Below are positions 1 through 8,173 of a stretch of 44,006 nt of DNA, piece by piece. Positions within the stretch are counted from its first letter, which is position 1. Every line of letters begins with the position of its first letter. The notes under the pieces are model-generated. The model saw only the letters and a list, made by a program, of their open reading frames with translations. It was not told where the DNA came from and did no database searches. A program made the translations under genes and the position numbers. Source of the DNA: Fervidifonticultor_A octavus_A (lineage in GTDB: Bacteria > Sysuimicrobiota > Sysuimicrobiia > Sysuimicrobiales > Humicultoraceae); contig JAVKID010000010.1 in NCBI GenBank assembly GCA_031459655.1, positions 1 through 44,006 of the forward strand. Direction: 5' to 3'.

Positions 1-1130
1 CGGCCGGTCGGCGAGAAGAAGTTCACCTAGACCAAGTGCATGTAGCCGGCCTCGGCCAGCAGTTGCTTGGCCTTGACCGGGTTGAAGGGCCACCCCCCTT
101 CCTGCACCGGAGAATACCCGAACATCATGGACGGGCAGGGGGCGTCCACGGCCGTCCCCAGGTCGAACAGCACGCTGGCCAGAATGGCCTTCTTGTTGAC
201 GGCGTAGTTGAGCGCCTGGCGGACCCGCACGTCCCGCAGCGGGCCCCACTGGGTGTTCAGGACGATGAAGATGACCCGGTCGCTGGGCGCCTCCACCACC
301 GTCACCCGGGGGTTGCGCCGCAGGCCCTTGACGTCCGGGGCCGGAGGCAGCATGGCCTGGTGGACGTCGCCCGCCAGGACCTGCGTCAGGCGCGTGCCAG
401 CATCGGGGACCACCCGGAAGAGGAGTTCCTCGAACGGGCCCTTCTTGCCCCAGTAGGCGGGGTTGCGTTCCAGCAGGATGGCGTCGCCTCGCCGCCACTC
501 CTTGAACACATAGGGCCCGGTTCCGCCGCCCACCGGCGCCGCCCGCCACCGGTCGCCGGCCCGCTCCACCGCCGCCGGCGAGACGATGGCGAACTGGGTG
601 GTGGTGAGGTCGGCCAGGAACGTGGGGGTGACCTTGCTGAGCGTGACCCGGACCGTATCGTCCCCGACGGCCTCCACGCTCTTGATGGGAGTCACCAGGA
701 ACCGCAGCGCGACCGCGATCCGCGGGTCCTGGAGCCGCTCCAGGGTGAACTTCACAGCCTGGGCGTTGAAGGGGGTTCCATCGTGGAAGGTCACCCCCCG
801 GCGCAGGGTGAAGGTATAGGTCAGGCCGTCGCGCGAGATCTGCCAGCGCGTGGCCAGCCGAGGCACGACCTCGTTCTTCACCGGGTGCAGGTCCACCAGG
901 GTCTCGAACATGTAGTCGACGATGTTGGCGATGGTCGTGGTGGTCTGCTCGGCCGGATCGAGCCGGTCGGCGTCGATGCCGATGGCGATGCGCAACTGCC
1001 TGGGCACCGCCTGCGCGCCGGCCGGCCCGCCCTGCCAGGAGAACAGCACGGCCGCCAGCGCCGCGACGATCCAGAGTCGCTTGAGGTTTCTGCCCAACGC
1101 CCTCCCCCCTTCCATCTCCCTCCCGCCCAC
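1..1130 (-). CDS. ABC transporter solute-binding protein, family 5 (peptide/nickel type), partial, with in-frame stop
   Basis: Extracytoplasmic binding protein of a peptide/opine/nickel-type ABC importer (SBP_bac_5 family). A signal peptide is visible (KRLWIVAALAAVLF then an AGAQA cleavage region). Family landmarks follow: DRLDPAEQTTTTIANI near the N-terminus, LATRWQISRDGLTYTFTL, GTPFNAQAVKFTLER, GTGPYVFKEW, NPAYWG and VRQALNYAVNKKAI. The reading frame meets TAG at 27-29 after AEAGYMHLV, yet the next codons in the same frame read VNFFSPTGR, which is what the family has at this point; the gene then leaves the window. So either it carries a nonsense mutation or the end of the sequence is of poor quality. 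The start could be GTG at 1130, ATG at 1115 or a TTG just after a GGGGGGAGGG run. No permease genes are visible, so the substrate is unknown. Confidence 0.85.
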
Positions 1131-1217
1131 GGCGGCTGCGGGAACACTACGGCGTCATGCCCCGGTTCCCTGCCGGGGACGGCAGGGACGGCGGGGGGCG
1201 CCCGCGAACGAGCGGAT

Positions 1218-1604
1218 ATGACGCGGACCCTCGCCGCCACGGTGCTGGCCGTTCTGCTGTTGGTCCTCCCAGTCGGGGCCGACGATCCCGCCGGCCTCGC
1301 CCGGAATCTGGCGGAGAACATCCTGGGGAAGGGGCTGGTGCGGTCCAGCCGCCTGATCGAGGGCGGGCGGACGGTGGACATGGTGTGGGAGTCGGCCACC
1401 TACAGGCCGTCCAACTCCACGGCGTTCACCCGCGAACTGCTCCAGGTGGAGGCGCAGTTCGCCTCGGAGGCCATCTTCCGCGTGCTGCACGATGTGCGGG
1501 CCCTCCAGTTCCAGATCGTCCTGGGCAAGCGCTCCCTGTGCTCCGGCCGGGCCAGCCGCGACCGGCCGATCGAGATCACCTACACCAGAGACCTGGGAGG
1601 CTAG
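1218..1604 (+). CDS. Small secreted protein, function unknown
   Basis: A 128-residue protein starting at ATG 1218, divergent from the binding-protein gene. The N-terminus TRTLAATVLAVLLLVLPVGA is a clear signal peptide with cleavage likely after VGA or GADD. The mature part has no transmembrane helix and only one cysteine, in KRSLCSGRAS. It ends with an alternating segment (RDRPIEITYTRDLGG) that looks like a beta strand. I do not recognise the family. Codon use is GC3-rich like its neighbours, which supports a real gene. It stops just before a strong hairpin. Confidence 0.6.
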   Translation: MTRTLAATVLAVLLLVLPVGADDPAGLARNLAENILGKGLVRSSRLIEGGRTVDMVWESATYRPSNSTAFTRELLQVEAQFASEAIFRVLHDVRALQFQIVLGKRSLCSGRASRDRPIEITYTRDLGG

Positions 1605-1621
1605 CGGACCGATCCCCCATC

Positions 1622-1656
1622 GCCGCCCTCCGCCTGTACACGACGCGGAGGGCGGC
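1622..1656. terminator. Strong hairpin between convergent genes
   Basis: A perfect 12-bp inverted repeat, GCCGCCCTCCGC (1622-1633) and GCGGAGGGCGGC (1645-1656), with an 11-base loop. It lies between the convergent genes ending at 1604 and 1700. There is no U-tract on either side, so it may act as a bidirectional transcription barrier or 3' stabiliser rather than a classical intrinsic terminator. Confidence 0.55.
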
Positions 1657-1699
1657 CCGTCGTGGCCGCCCACCGGTCCCTCATCCCCCGTCGGTCAAC

Positions 1700-2134
1700 T
1701 TAGGGCGATCCGGCCGGCTGGACGAAGAGCATGCCGGTCTGCCCGTTGATCGCGTGGTTGAACAGGGCGCAGATGAAGGCGTACGAGCCCCGCCCCTGGG
1801 CGACGAACTCGAATTCAGCCTGCTTTCCGGCTTCGACGGTGACGAACTTCCTGCCCTCATTGATCCCCTGCTGAGCGTCGCCCCTGACGATCAGTGGAAT
1901 GTTGAGCAGGTAGGTCGAGGCGACCTGGTGCGGACGCCCGAACGGGTCGATGTTCCTGAGCCTGATCACCACGGTGTCGCCTTCGTTGAAGCGCAGTTGA
2001 TTCGGCTCGTACTTGAACGAGGTCATCGCGACCTCGAAGACCTTCCGCGTGGACGTCTGGGCGGGTGCGGACGTGGAGAGTCCGATGAGGATCCCCGCGA
2101 TCAGGAGTGCTGCCAACAGGTGCTGGGCTCTCAT
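1700..2134 (-). CDS. Secreted cupredoxin-like (plastocyanin-fold) protein
   Basis: A 144-residue exported blue-copper-like protein. It has a signal peptide (LLAALLIAGILIGLSTSAPAQ), then a cupredoxin core starting VFEVAMTSFKYEPNQLRFNEGD. Candidate type-1 copper ligands are His in GRPHQVAS, then Cys, His and Met in FICALFNHAINGQTGM, the usual H-C-H-M order with the last three clustered near the C-terminus. The likely role is periplasmic or extracellular electron transfer; no partner oxidase is adjacent. ATG at 2134 has a GAGGAGGGA ribosome site about 12 bases upstream. It stands between an FAH gene in the same orientation and a convergent small secreted protein. Confidence 0.8.
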   Translation of the reverse strand: MRAQHLLAALLIAGILIGLSTSAPAQTSTRKVFEVAMTSFKYEPNQLRFNEGDTVVIRLRNIDPFGRPHQVASTYLLNIPLIVRGDAQQGINEGRKFVTVEAGKQAEFEFVAQGRGSYAFICALFNHAINGQTGMLFVQPAGSP

Positions 2135-2193
2135 ATTATTATCTGTCCCTCCTCTGCAGGGGTCGTGGCGAATCCGACGTCCCGGGATGCCCT

Positions 2194-3216
2194 CTAGGTA
2201 CCAGGGAAATGTAAAGACTGTGTCACCGAGGGTTCGAGGGACATCCCTGGCGCAGAGGATGGCCCGGGCGACTGCCGCTGCGGCGCCACGATGCGATTCC
2301 GCAGGACCCCGATCCGGTCGATCTCGGCCTCGACCACATCCCCCGGTACGAGCCAGGGGGGCGGCGTCCGCCCCATCGCGACGCCCTCGGGGGTCCCCGT
2401 CGCCAGGATGTCGCCGGGTTCAAGGGTCATGCCAGCCGACAGGGTCGCGATCAACTGGGCGACGGGGAAGATCATGGCCCGCGTTGAAGCGTCCTGCCGG
2501 CCCTCGCCGTTCACACGCAGCTGCAGCCGCAGATCCTGAGGATCGGGGATGGCCGACCGGTGGACGATCGCCGGTCCCATCGGGCCGAAGGTATCCAGCG
2601 ACTTACCCTTGAACCACTGCTCGTGCCGGCGCTGCAGGTCGCGGGCGGTGATGTCGTTCATGACGGTGTATCCGAAGACGTAGTCCAGCGCCCGGTCCAC
2701 CGGGATGTCCCGCCCCCGCCGGCCGATGACCACCGCCAGTTCCACCTCGTAATCCAGGGCCTGGGTGACCGCGTGGTGCACCACGGCCGCCTCGGGGCCG
2801 ACCACGCACGTGGGGGGCTTGGTGAAGAACACCGGCACCGCCGGTACCGCGCTGCCGCTCTCCCTCGCGTGCTCCGCATAGTTGCGGCCGACGCAGACGA
2901 TGTTCTTCCGGGGCCGGGGGATCGGGGCCAGCAGCCGGACCTTCGAGAGGGGGACGACGAGATCCCGTGCGCGGCCGTCGCGCAGCAGGCGGCGGCCATG
3001 GGCGAGCGCCGTGCGCGCCTGCGACAGGGTGCCGCGCTCGATGAACGACAGCATGTCGTCGGGCATCTCTCCCGAGGCCCGCCCGCGGCGGTGGGCCCTC
3101 CCCCGGGCCCGCTCCCTGGCCGCTAGCCGGGCCAGGGGCGCCAGGAGGAAGATGTGCCCGTCCTCCAGCACTCCCAGGCGCTGGCGGCCGCCAGCCTCGA
3201 CGGTGACAAACCGCAT
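2194..3216 (-). CDS. Fumarylacetoacetate hydrolase (FAH) family protein
   Basis: Metal-dependent enzyme of the FAH superfamily (acylpyruvate hydrolase, HHDD isomerase/decarboxylase, ureidoglycolate-lyase-like), cutting or isomerising C-C bonds of oxo-dicarboxylates. The signature metal site is visible as DYEVELAVVIG followed by YTVMNDITARDLQRRHEQW and KGKSLDTFGPMGP; the conserved substrate loop is IVCVGRNYAEHARE and the C-terminal strand has GDILATGTPEGVAMGR. ATG at 3216 is preceded by GGAGG at good spacing, so I prefer it to the longer start at 3252. The last 25 residues or so, beyond NRIVAP, are proline/serine-rich and not typical of the family. The specific substrate cannot be read from the sequence. 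Confidence 0.85.
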   Translation of the reverse strand: MRFVTVEAGGRQRLGVLEDGHIFLLAPLARLAARERARGRAHRRGRASGEMPDDMLSFIERGTLSQARTALAHGRRLLRDGRARDLVVPLSKVRLLAPIPRPRKNIVCVGRNYAEHARESGSAVPAVPVFFTKPPTCVVGPEAAVVHHAVTQALDYEVELAVVIGRRGRDIPVDRALDYVFGYTVMNDITARDLQRRHEQWFKGKSLDTFGPMGPAIVHRSAIPDPQDLRLQLRVNGEGRQDASTRAMIFPVAQLIATLSAGMTLEPGDILATGTPEGVAMGRTPPPWLVPGDVVEAEIDRIGVLRNRIVAPQRQSPGPSSAPGMSLEPSVTQSLHFPGT

Positions 3217-3295
3217 GAGGACACCTCCGACACGTGTGGATCTCGTAGACACGGTTCACGGTCCACCCGCAGTCTCCTGTCGTCGCCTGACGATG

Positions 3296-3484
3296 CTACC
3301 CGAGGCTCCCCGAATGAGATCTCCTGCGATCCTTATGCACATGCGCGAGGAGTCCCGCCGCCCGTGGAGCCGTCTGGGCGACGTCCATGCCATGGACGGT
3401 GAGGACGTGGCCATCTGGGGTCTCGCCGCAGTCGAACCAGCCATTGATCCACGGCCGCCGGGTGTGGGCCAGCCGCCGCGTCTG
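3296..3484 (-). other. Coding-like in-frame extension downstream of the ThyX-like stop codon
   Basis: After the TAG stop of the ThyX-like gene (3485-3487), the same frame stays open for 62 codons to TAG at 3296-3298. Codon choice remains strongly GC3 (for example the stretch reading WINGWFDCGETPDGHVLTV), and no ATG occurs before the middle. It could be the remains of a longer C-terminus, a decayed separate gene, or chance openness in GC-rich DNA. No function is recognised. The rest of the 268-base gap up to the FAH start shows nothing else. Confidence 0.25.
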
Positions 3485-5014
3485 CTAGCGCCCGGCTCTG
3501 CCCGGGACCTTCTCGGGCCGGGCGGCCACCGCGCTGAAGAACCGGGCCTGGAGGTCGGCGGCCGAGGGTGGCTCGTCGCCAAAGCGGATGTGGGCCACCA
3601 GGGCGGGATGCACCGCCCGCACGGCTTCATAGAGCAGGAGCGCGATGCGTCGGTACGAGAAGTGGCCGCTCTCGCGCGCCCGCAGGGGCACCACGGTGTA
3701 GAGTTCACGAAGATTCATCGTGGCCAGGAAGCGGCGGTTGTGGGCGTTGGTGACCAGGTAGGCGGCCTCGCGAGGGAAGTCGCGGGCGATGGTGTGGTAG
3801 GCGGCAGTGGCCCGCTCGATGGCATCACGGTAGCGGGACCCGAAACCGGCCTCGTCGACGGCGCGCGGGACGGCGTAGCCCAGGTCGACCGTGGGCGCCT
3901 GCGGGCTCTGGGTCATCATCCGGTGGCGCTTGAGGTCGAAGTAGGCGCCCTGGTCGCAGACGATGTCGAAGGTGTAGGCGATGTGCTCCAACTCCCGGAT
4001 CGGGCTGTCGTGGCGCTCCAGGCGCGCCAGGGCCCCCTCAATGATACCCAGCCGCTCGGACGGGCTCATCGCCTGCGCCCGCGCCCACGCGCGCGCATAC
4101 GGCTCGCGGCCGTGCCGGTAGAGGCAGGCGGCCACCAGGCGGATCTCGGCGTCGCGGTCGTAGTGGGCCAGACGGACGCCGGCGCTCTCGTCCCCGCCGG
4201 GGTCGGAGCCCCACGGCCAGGACGCATCCGGCACCGCCATCACGTCCCGGGCGGCCGCTTCCAGGGCCCCGGCGGTTTCCATAAGATACCGGTTGGGCCC
4301 GGCGTACTTGAGCAGGGTCGGCACCTCGGCCTGGGCGACGCGCCGGATCTCCGCGCCGATGGCGCGGACCTCCTCAAGAGGAGACGACAGCATCTTGGTG
4401 ATGGCGTGCTCGAGGGCCCGGGCGTTGGCCGTCATCCCGACGTTGGCCACCGTCGCGCACGGCAGCAGGAACCGGCAGACGTCCACGTACCTGGATCGGA
4501 TCCGGGCATGGTAGGCCCGGTCGGTTTCGTCGTCCCGCCGGGGATACCAGGCCTCGATGACCCGGCGTACGGGTTCGAGGCTCGCCTGATAGGTCTCGAA
4601 GAGATCCCGGCAGGTGGCCACGTAGCGGTCGGCGTGGGGCGAGGCCGCGATCGCAGGCGGGACGTAGAACGTGTCGAAGATCTGGTAGCGCGTGGACTTC
4701 TCGGTGTACGAGCAGAGACGGTTCGACTCCAGGCACTCGATCGCCAGCCGCGAGAGGTTCTCCAGGGCCAGGTGCAGCACGGCATGCTCGGCGACCGAGG
4801 CATGGCCGTAGCCGACCACCCACTTCTCGTGGAACGCGCCGGAGGACTCCTCGGTGAGTTCGGCGGCAATTTCGCGGAAGGGCTTGGGGCTGCGCGAAGT
4901 CTTCGCAAACGCGACGGCAATGACCTCAGGAGGAAGGAGCCTGGGGCTGAGGAGGTAGATATCGCGTTGGCGCTGCGATGGAGTGCCGTCTACGGAGGCG
5001 AACTGTGGGTACAT
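3485..5014 (-). CDS. Tandem ThyX-like (flavin-dependent thymidylate synthase family) protein
   Basis: A 509-residue protein built from two ThyX-like halves; ordinary ThyX is 210-250 residues. The first half has GHASVAEHAVLHLALENLSR, and the ThyX motif region at residues 96-110 reads ESNRLCSYTEKSTRY, keeping the S-x-R-Y end but not the RHR start. The second half has LEHIAYTFDI and then KRHRMMTQSPQAPTVD around 362-377, keeping RHR but losing S-x-R-Y. ThyX active sites form between chains, so the two halves could make a composite site, or the protein may have left thymidylate synthesis altogether. ATG at 5014 has GGAGG six bases upstream. It is divergent from the Nudix gene. Family placement is good; activity is uncertain. 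Confidence 0.8.
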   Translation of the reverse strand: MYPQFASVDGTPSQRQRDIYLLSPRLLPPEVIAVAFAKTSRSPKPFREIAAELTEESSGAFHEKWVVGYGHASVAEHAVLHLALENLSRLAIECLESNRLCSYTEKSTRYQIFDTFYVPPAIAASPHADRYVATCRDLFETYQASLEPVRRVIEAWYPRRDDETDRAYHARIRSRYVDVCRFLLPCATVANVGMTANARALEHAITKMLSSPLEEVRAIGAEIRRVAQAEVPTLLKYAGPNRYLMETAGALEAAARDVMAVPDASWPWGSDPGGDESAGVRLAHYDRDAEIRLVAACLYRHGREPYARAWARAQAMSPSERLGIIEGALARLERHDSPIRELEHIAYTFDIVCDQGAYFDLKRHRMMTQSPQAPTVDLGYAVPRAVDEAGFGSRYRDAIERATAAYHTIARDFPREAAYLVTNAHNRRFLATMNLRELYTVVPLRARESGHFSYRRIALLLYEAVRAVHPALVAHIRFGDEPPSAADLQARFFSAVAARPEKVPGRAGR

Positions 5015-5128
5015 GGCCTTCCTCCCGGGGTCAGCGTATGATTCACCGTCCTGGGGCAAACTCCTGCTTTCCGGCACAGGATCTTGTGGCCTTCCGGGCG
5101 AGGACCTCCTAGATGTTGTGCCAGGGAC

Positions 5129-5701
5129 GTGGCTGAGGACCTCCTGCAGAGCCTGAAGAGCCGGCTGGCGGCAACCCGGGCCCGGGACCTCCCTCCCCAC
5201 CAGCACCGGCGCGCGGCGGTCCTGGTGCCCGTCCTCGCGCCGGACGGGGTCCCCCACCTCCTGTTCACCCGGCGGACGGAGACCGTCGAACACCACAAGG
5301 GCCAGATCTCCTTCCCCGGCGGCGGTGAGGAACCCGGGGACGGCAGCCTCCTGGACACCGCGTTGCGCGAGACCTACGAAGAACTCGGGATCCCCCCGTC
5401 TGCGGTGGAGGTGTGGGGCCGCCTCGACGAGGCCGAGGCCGTGGTGTCGGGGTTCGCCATCACCCCGTACGTCGGGCGGATTCCCTGGCCGATCGACCTG
5501 CGGCCGAACCCCAACGAGATCGCCGAGGTGGTCACGGTGCCGCTGGCGGTCTTCCTGGACCCCGCCAACCTGCGCACGGAAGAGGTGGAGCGCGACGGCC
5601 GCCGGCGCCCACTCCTCTTCTACGACTACCCGCCGCACGTCATCTGGGGCGTGACGGCCCGCATCGTGAGGAGCCTGACCGAACTGCTGGCGTCGCCCTA
5701 A
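5129..5701 (+). CDS. Nudix hydrolase, CoA pyrophosphatase (NudL/YeaB-like)
   Basis: Predicted to hydrolyse CoA and acyl-CoA pyrophosphate bonds to 3',5'-ADP and phosphopantetheine derivatives, a CoA housekeeping role. The NudL-type signature ETVEHHKGQISFPGGG leads into the Nudix box, which continues GDGSLLDTALRETYEELGI; the box glutamates of the R-E-x-x-E-E core are intact. About 190 residues, the usual family length. The GTG start at 5129 (VAEDLLQSLKS) matches the family's N-terminus better than the longer open frame from 5084; no strong ribosome site is visible. Convergent with the sugar dehydrogenase gene ending at 5735. Confidence 0.85.
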   Translation: MAEDLLQSLKSRLAATRARDLPPHQHRRAAVLVPVLAPDGVPHLLFTRRTETVEHHKGQISFPGGGEEPGDGSLLDTALRETYEELGIPPSAVEVWGRLDEAEAVVSGFAITPYVGRIPWPIDLRPNPNEIAEVVTVPLAVFLDPANLRTEEVERDGRRRPLLFYDYPPHVIWGVTARIVRSLTELLASP

Positions 5702-5704
5702 GGG

Positions 5705-5723
5705 GAGAGGGCTGGGACCTCTC
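5705..5723. terminator. Short hairpin between convergent genes
   Basis: GAGAGG (5705-5710) pairs with CCTCTC (5718-5723) around a 7-base loop in the 33-base gap between the convergent Nudix and sugar-dehydrogenase genes. There is no U-tract. Weak candidate for a shared transcription end. Confidence 0.3.
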
Positions 5724-5734
5724 GGAGCTTAGCC

Positions 5735-6946
5735 CTACGGGGCGAACACGTAGACGGTGCCGCCGTGGTGGACGACGTAGAGTTCGCCGTCCTGGTCCTC
5801 TCCGAACGAGCTGATGTTGAGCCCTGAAGGCACCAGCAGCGCCATGACCCACCGCCCCGGCGACGTCTCGGTGAGGGTCCAGATCCGCCCGCTGCAGTAG
5901 TCTCCGAAGACGTACTTCCCCGCCAGGGCGGGCACCGCGGAACCCCGGTAGACATACCCTCCGGTCACCGAGCAGCCCTGGGTGTGGTCGTATTCGGCGA
6001 TGGGGAGCACGAGGTCCCCGACGCTGCACGGGCTCCCGGGCGGGTAGCAATGCGCGCCTTCCATGATGTTCCACCCGTAGTTGTTGCCCTGCTCGACGAT
6101 GTCGACCTCCTCCCAGGTGTTCTGGCCCACGTCAGCCAGGAACAGCCGCTGGGTGGCGCGATCGAAGGAGAACCGCCACGGGTTGCGCAGGCCGTACGCG
6201 TAGATCTCGCGGCGCACGCCGGCGATGCGGATGAACGGGTTGTCCCGGGGGATGCCGTAGGGCGTTCCCCGGTCCACGTCGATGCGCAGCACCTTGCCGA
6301 GCAGCGTGTCCAACCGTTGTCCGTTGCCCTGGGGATCGCCGGAGCCGCCGCCGTCGCCCAGGCCGATGAAGAGCGTGCCGTCGGGGCCGAACAGGTTGAG
6401 GCCGCCGTTGTGGTTGGGAAACGGCTGGGGGACCTCCAGCAGCACCCGCTCGGCGGGATCGGCCACATCGGGATTGGTGGAAGAGACCCGGTACTCGGCG
6501 ATCACCGAGCGTCGGCCGCCGGTCTCCGTCGTGTAGTTCACGAAGAACCGGCCGTTGGCTGCGTAGCGGGGGTGAAATGCCACGCTGAGCAGGCCCATCT
6601 CTCCGCAGCAGGAGACCCGGCTGCGGATGTCCAGGTAGGGCGTGGGGAGCAGCGCGCCGTTGCGGAAGATGCGGACCAGCCCGGCCTGCTCGACGATGAA
6701 CAGGCGGCCGGACCCGTCCCCGGCGTGCGTGACGTAGACGGGTTGGTTCAGCCCGCTCACCACCGGCCTCAGGACCGCCTGGCGGACCGGGCCTGGCCGC
6801 CCGGCCGGGGCCGGAGGGCGGGAGGGGGCCAGGATGGACGGCTGCGGTGGGGCCGCAGGCGGCGCGCCGACGCCCGGCGATGCGTGCGCGACGAGCAGCA
6901 GGGCACAGACCGCCGCCGTGGTCCGGAACCGGATCAGATGGCGCAT
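5735..6946 (-). CDS. PQQ-type glucose/sorbosone dehydrogenase family protein (GSDH), secreted
   Basis: A 403-residue secreted six-bladed beta-propeller of the GSDH family, which oxidises sugars or alcohols with pyrroloquinoline quinone. A signal peptide (TTAAVCALLLVAHASPGVGA) is followed by a proline-rich linker of about 25 residues. Propeller landmarks: GLNQPVYVTHAGDGSGRLF, EMGLLSVAFHPRYAANGRFF, FPNHNGGLNLFGPDGTLFIG (His of the NHxGG active-site motif), GDGGGSGDP (calcium-type loop), EIYAYGLRNPWRFSFD, and ADVGQNTWEEVDIVEQGNNYGW. It resembles the HHIP-like branch more than the Asd branch. It lies 13 bases downstream of a second GSDH gene in the same orientation, so the two are probably co-transcribed. 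No PQQ synthesis genes are present here. Confidence 0.85.
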   Translation of the reverse strand: MRHLIRFRTTAAVCALLLVAHASPGVGAPPAAPPQPSILAPSRPPAPAGRPGPVRQAVLRPVVSGLNQPVYVTHAGDGSGRLFIVEQAGLVRIFRNGALLPTPYLDIRSRVSCCGEMGLLSVAFHPRYAANGRFFVNYTTETGGRRSVIAEYRVSSTNPDVADPAERVLLEVPQPFPNHNGGLNLFGPDGTLFIGLGDGGGSGDPQGNGQRLDTLLGKVLRIDVDRGTPYGIPRDNPFIRIAGVRREIYAYGLRNPWRFSFDRATQRLFLADVGQNTWEEVDIVEQGNNYGWNIMEGAHCYPPGSPCSVGDLVLPIAEYDHTQGCSVTGGYVYRGSAVPALAGKYVFGDYCSGRIWTLTETSPGRWVMALLVPSGLNISSFGEDQDGELYVVHHGGTVYVFAP

Positions 6947-6959
6947 GGCCGCCGGTCGT

Positions 6960-8072
6960 TCATCGGACCGTCACGCGGATGACGCGGTCGTCGTCCGGCG
7001 CCGGGTTCCCCCGCCGGTCCCGGTTGCTGGTCAGGATGTAGAGGGCCCCATCGGGCCCCTCGGCCACATCGCGCAACCGGCCGAACTGCCGCTCGAACAA
7101 CGCCTCGAAGTGGAGGACGCGGCGAGGGTCAGCGGCATCGACGACGAGGCGGTAGAGCGCCTGGCCGCGCAGGCCCGCAAAGAGCATCGACCCCGCCCAC
7201 GGCCCACGGGTCACGAAGGTCGCACCCGCCGGGGCCCAGGTCGCGGTATCGCCGCTGTGGAGGACCGGCGGGACCATCCCGTCGCGCTGCTGGTCCCCGC
7301 TGACGGCCGGCCAGCCGTAGTTCTTCCCCGGCTCGATGTAGTTGACCTCGTCACGGCAGCACCCCTGGGGTCCGCTGGGACCGTGCTCGGTGGCGTAGAG
7401 CCGTCGCGTCCGCGGCTGCCAGGCCAGCCCCTGGGGGTTGCGATGTCCGTACGAGTACACAGGCGAGTTGGGAAAGGGGTTGTCGGCAGGGGCAGTCCCG
7501 TCGAGGTTGAACCGCAGGACCTTGCCATTGAGCGACGAGCGGTCCTGGGCCAGGTCGGGCACTTGCGCGTCGCCCATGGTCCAGTAGAGCTTCCCGTCCG
7601 GCCCGACCTTGACGCGCCCGCCGTCGTGGTTCGGCGCGCCGGCAACGTCGTCGACCAGGACCCGGTCCAGCGCACCCCGGCCGCCGGCCGGATCGTCCCG
7701 CAGCCGCACCAGGCGGTTGACCAGCCGGCCGCCTGGCCCCCGGTAGGTGTAGGCGACGTAGACGAAGCGATTCTGCGTGAACTGGGGGTCGAGCGCCAGG
7801 CCCAGCAGGCCGGCCTCGCTCACATCTGCGACGTCGATGGTCATCCAGGGGGCGGCCTGCAGCTGACCGTCCCTGACGACGCGGATCCGGCCCGGCCGCT
7901 CGGTGAGGAAGAGGCGGCCGTCCGGCGCGAAGTCGATGGCCCAGGGCGCCTCCAGCCCGCGGATGATGGTCTCGGCCGTGGGCGTGCCCGCCTGGGCCGC
8001 CAGGCCGGGCCCCACGGCGGCAAGCCACGCGAGGACCGCACCGCCGACGACCAGCAGGACCATCGCCCTCAT
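6960..8072 (-). CDS. PQQ-dependent sugar dehydrogenase (Asd/YliI-like), secreted
   Basis: A 370-residue secreted beta-propeller aldose dehydrogenase. It opens with a signal peptide (VLLVVGGAVLAWLAAVGPGLAA), then GLEAPWAIDFAPDGRLFLTE, GLLGLALDPQF, APNHDGGRVKVGPDGKLYWT (catalytic His in the NHxGGR motif), YSYGHRNPQGLAWQP, and ATEHGPSGP with DEVNYIEPGKNYGWP. It differs from its downstream neighbour, which belongs to another GSDH branch, so the pair is not a recent duplication. ATG at 8072 is preceded by GAGGT seven bases upstream, which I prefer to the GTG at 8081. Electrons may pass to a cupredoxin or quinone; this is inference. Confidence 0.87.
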   Translation of the reverse strand: MRAMVLLVVGGAVLAWLAAVGPGLAAQAGTPTAETIIRGLEAPWAIDFAPDGRLFLTERPGRIRVVRDGQLQAAPWMTIDVADVSEAGLLGLALDPQFTQNRFVYVAYTYRGPGGRLVNRLVRLRDDPAGGRGALDRVLVDDVAGAPNHDGGRVKVGPDGKLYWTMGDAQVPDLAQDRSSLNGKVLRFNLDGTAPADNPFPNSPVYSYGHRNPQGLAWQPRTRRLYATEHGPSGPQGCCRDEVNYIEPGKNYGWPAVSGDQQRDGMVPPVLHSGDTATWAPAGATFVTRGPWAGSMLFAGLRGQALYRLVVDAADPRRVLHFEALFERQFGRLRDVAEGPDGALYILTSNRDRRGNPAPDDDRVIRVTVR

Positions 8073-8167
8073 GCGCACCACCTCACCAGGAAGACGCCCC
8101 TTGCATCTATCTTACCCGCTCGCCGATCGACCGTCAGGCCCGCCAAACGGCGGAGCCCTCCGTGGCG

Positions 8168-8173
8168 TATAAT
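8168..8173 (+). promoter_or_regulatory. Perfect -10 box TATAAT; possible near-leaderless start of iscS
   Basis: TATAAT occurs 10 bases before ATG 8184 and overlaps the alternative ATG at 8172. If it is used as a -10 element, transcription would begin around 8180, leaving only a few leader bases before 8184, so that ATG would be the true start. No convincing -35 box is seen; a small CCGCC/GGCGG hairpin (8140-8153) lies just upstream. Confidence 0.4.

Noticed and set aside
5099..5145. Direct repeat GAGGACCTCCT before the Nudix gene
   Set aside because: Two 11-base copies 36 bases apart, partly palindromic by composition; too little to call an operator.
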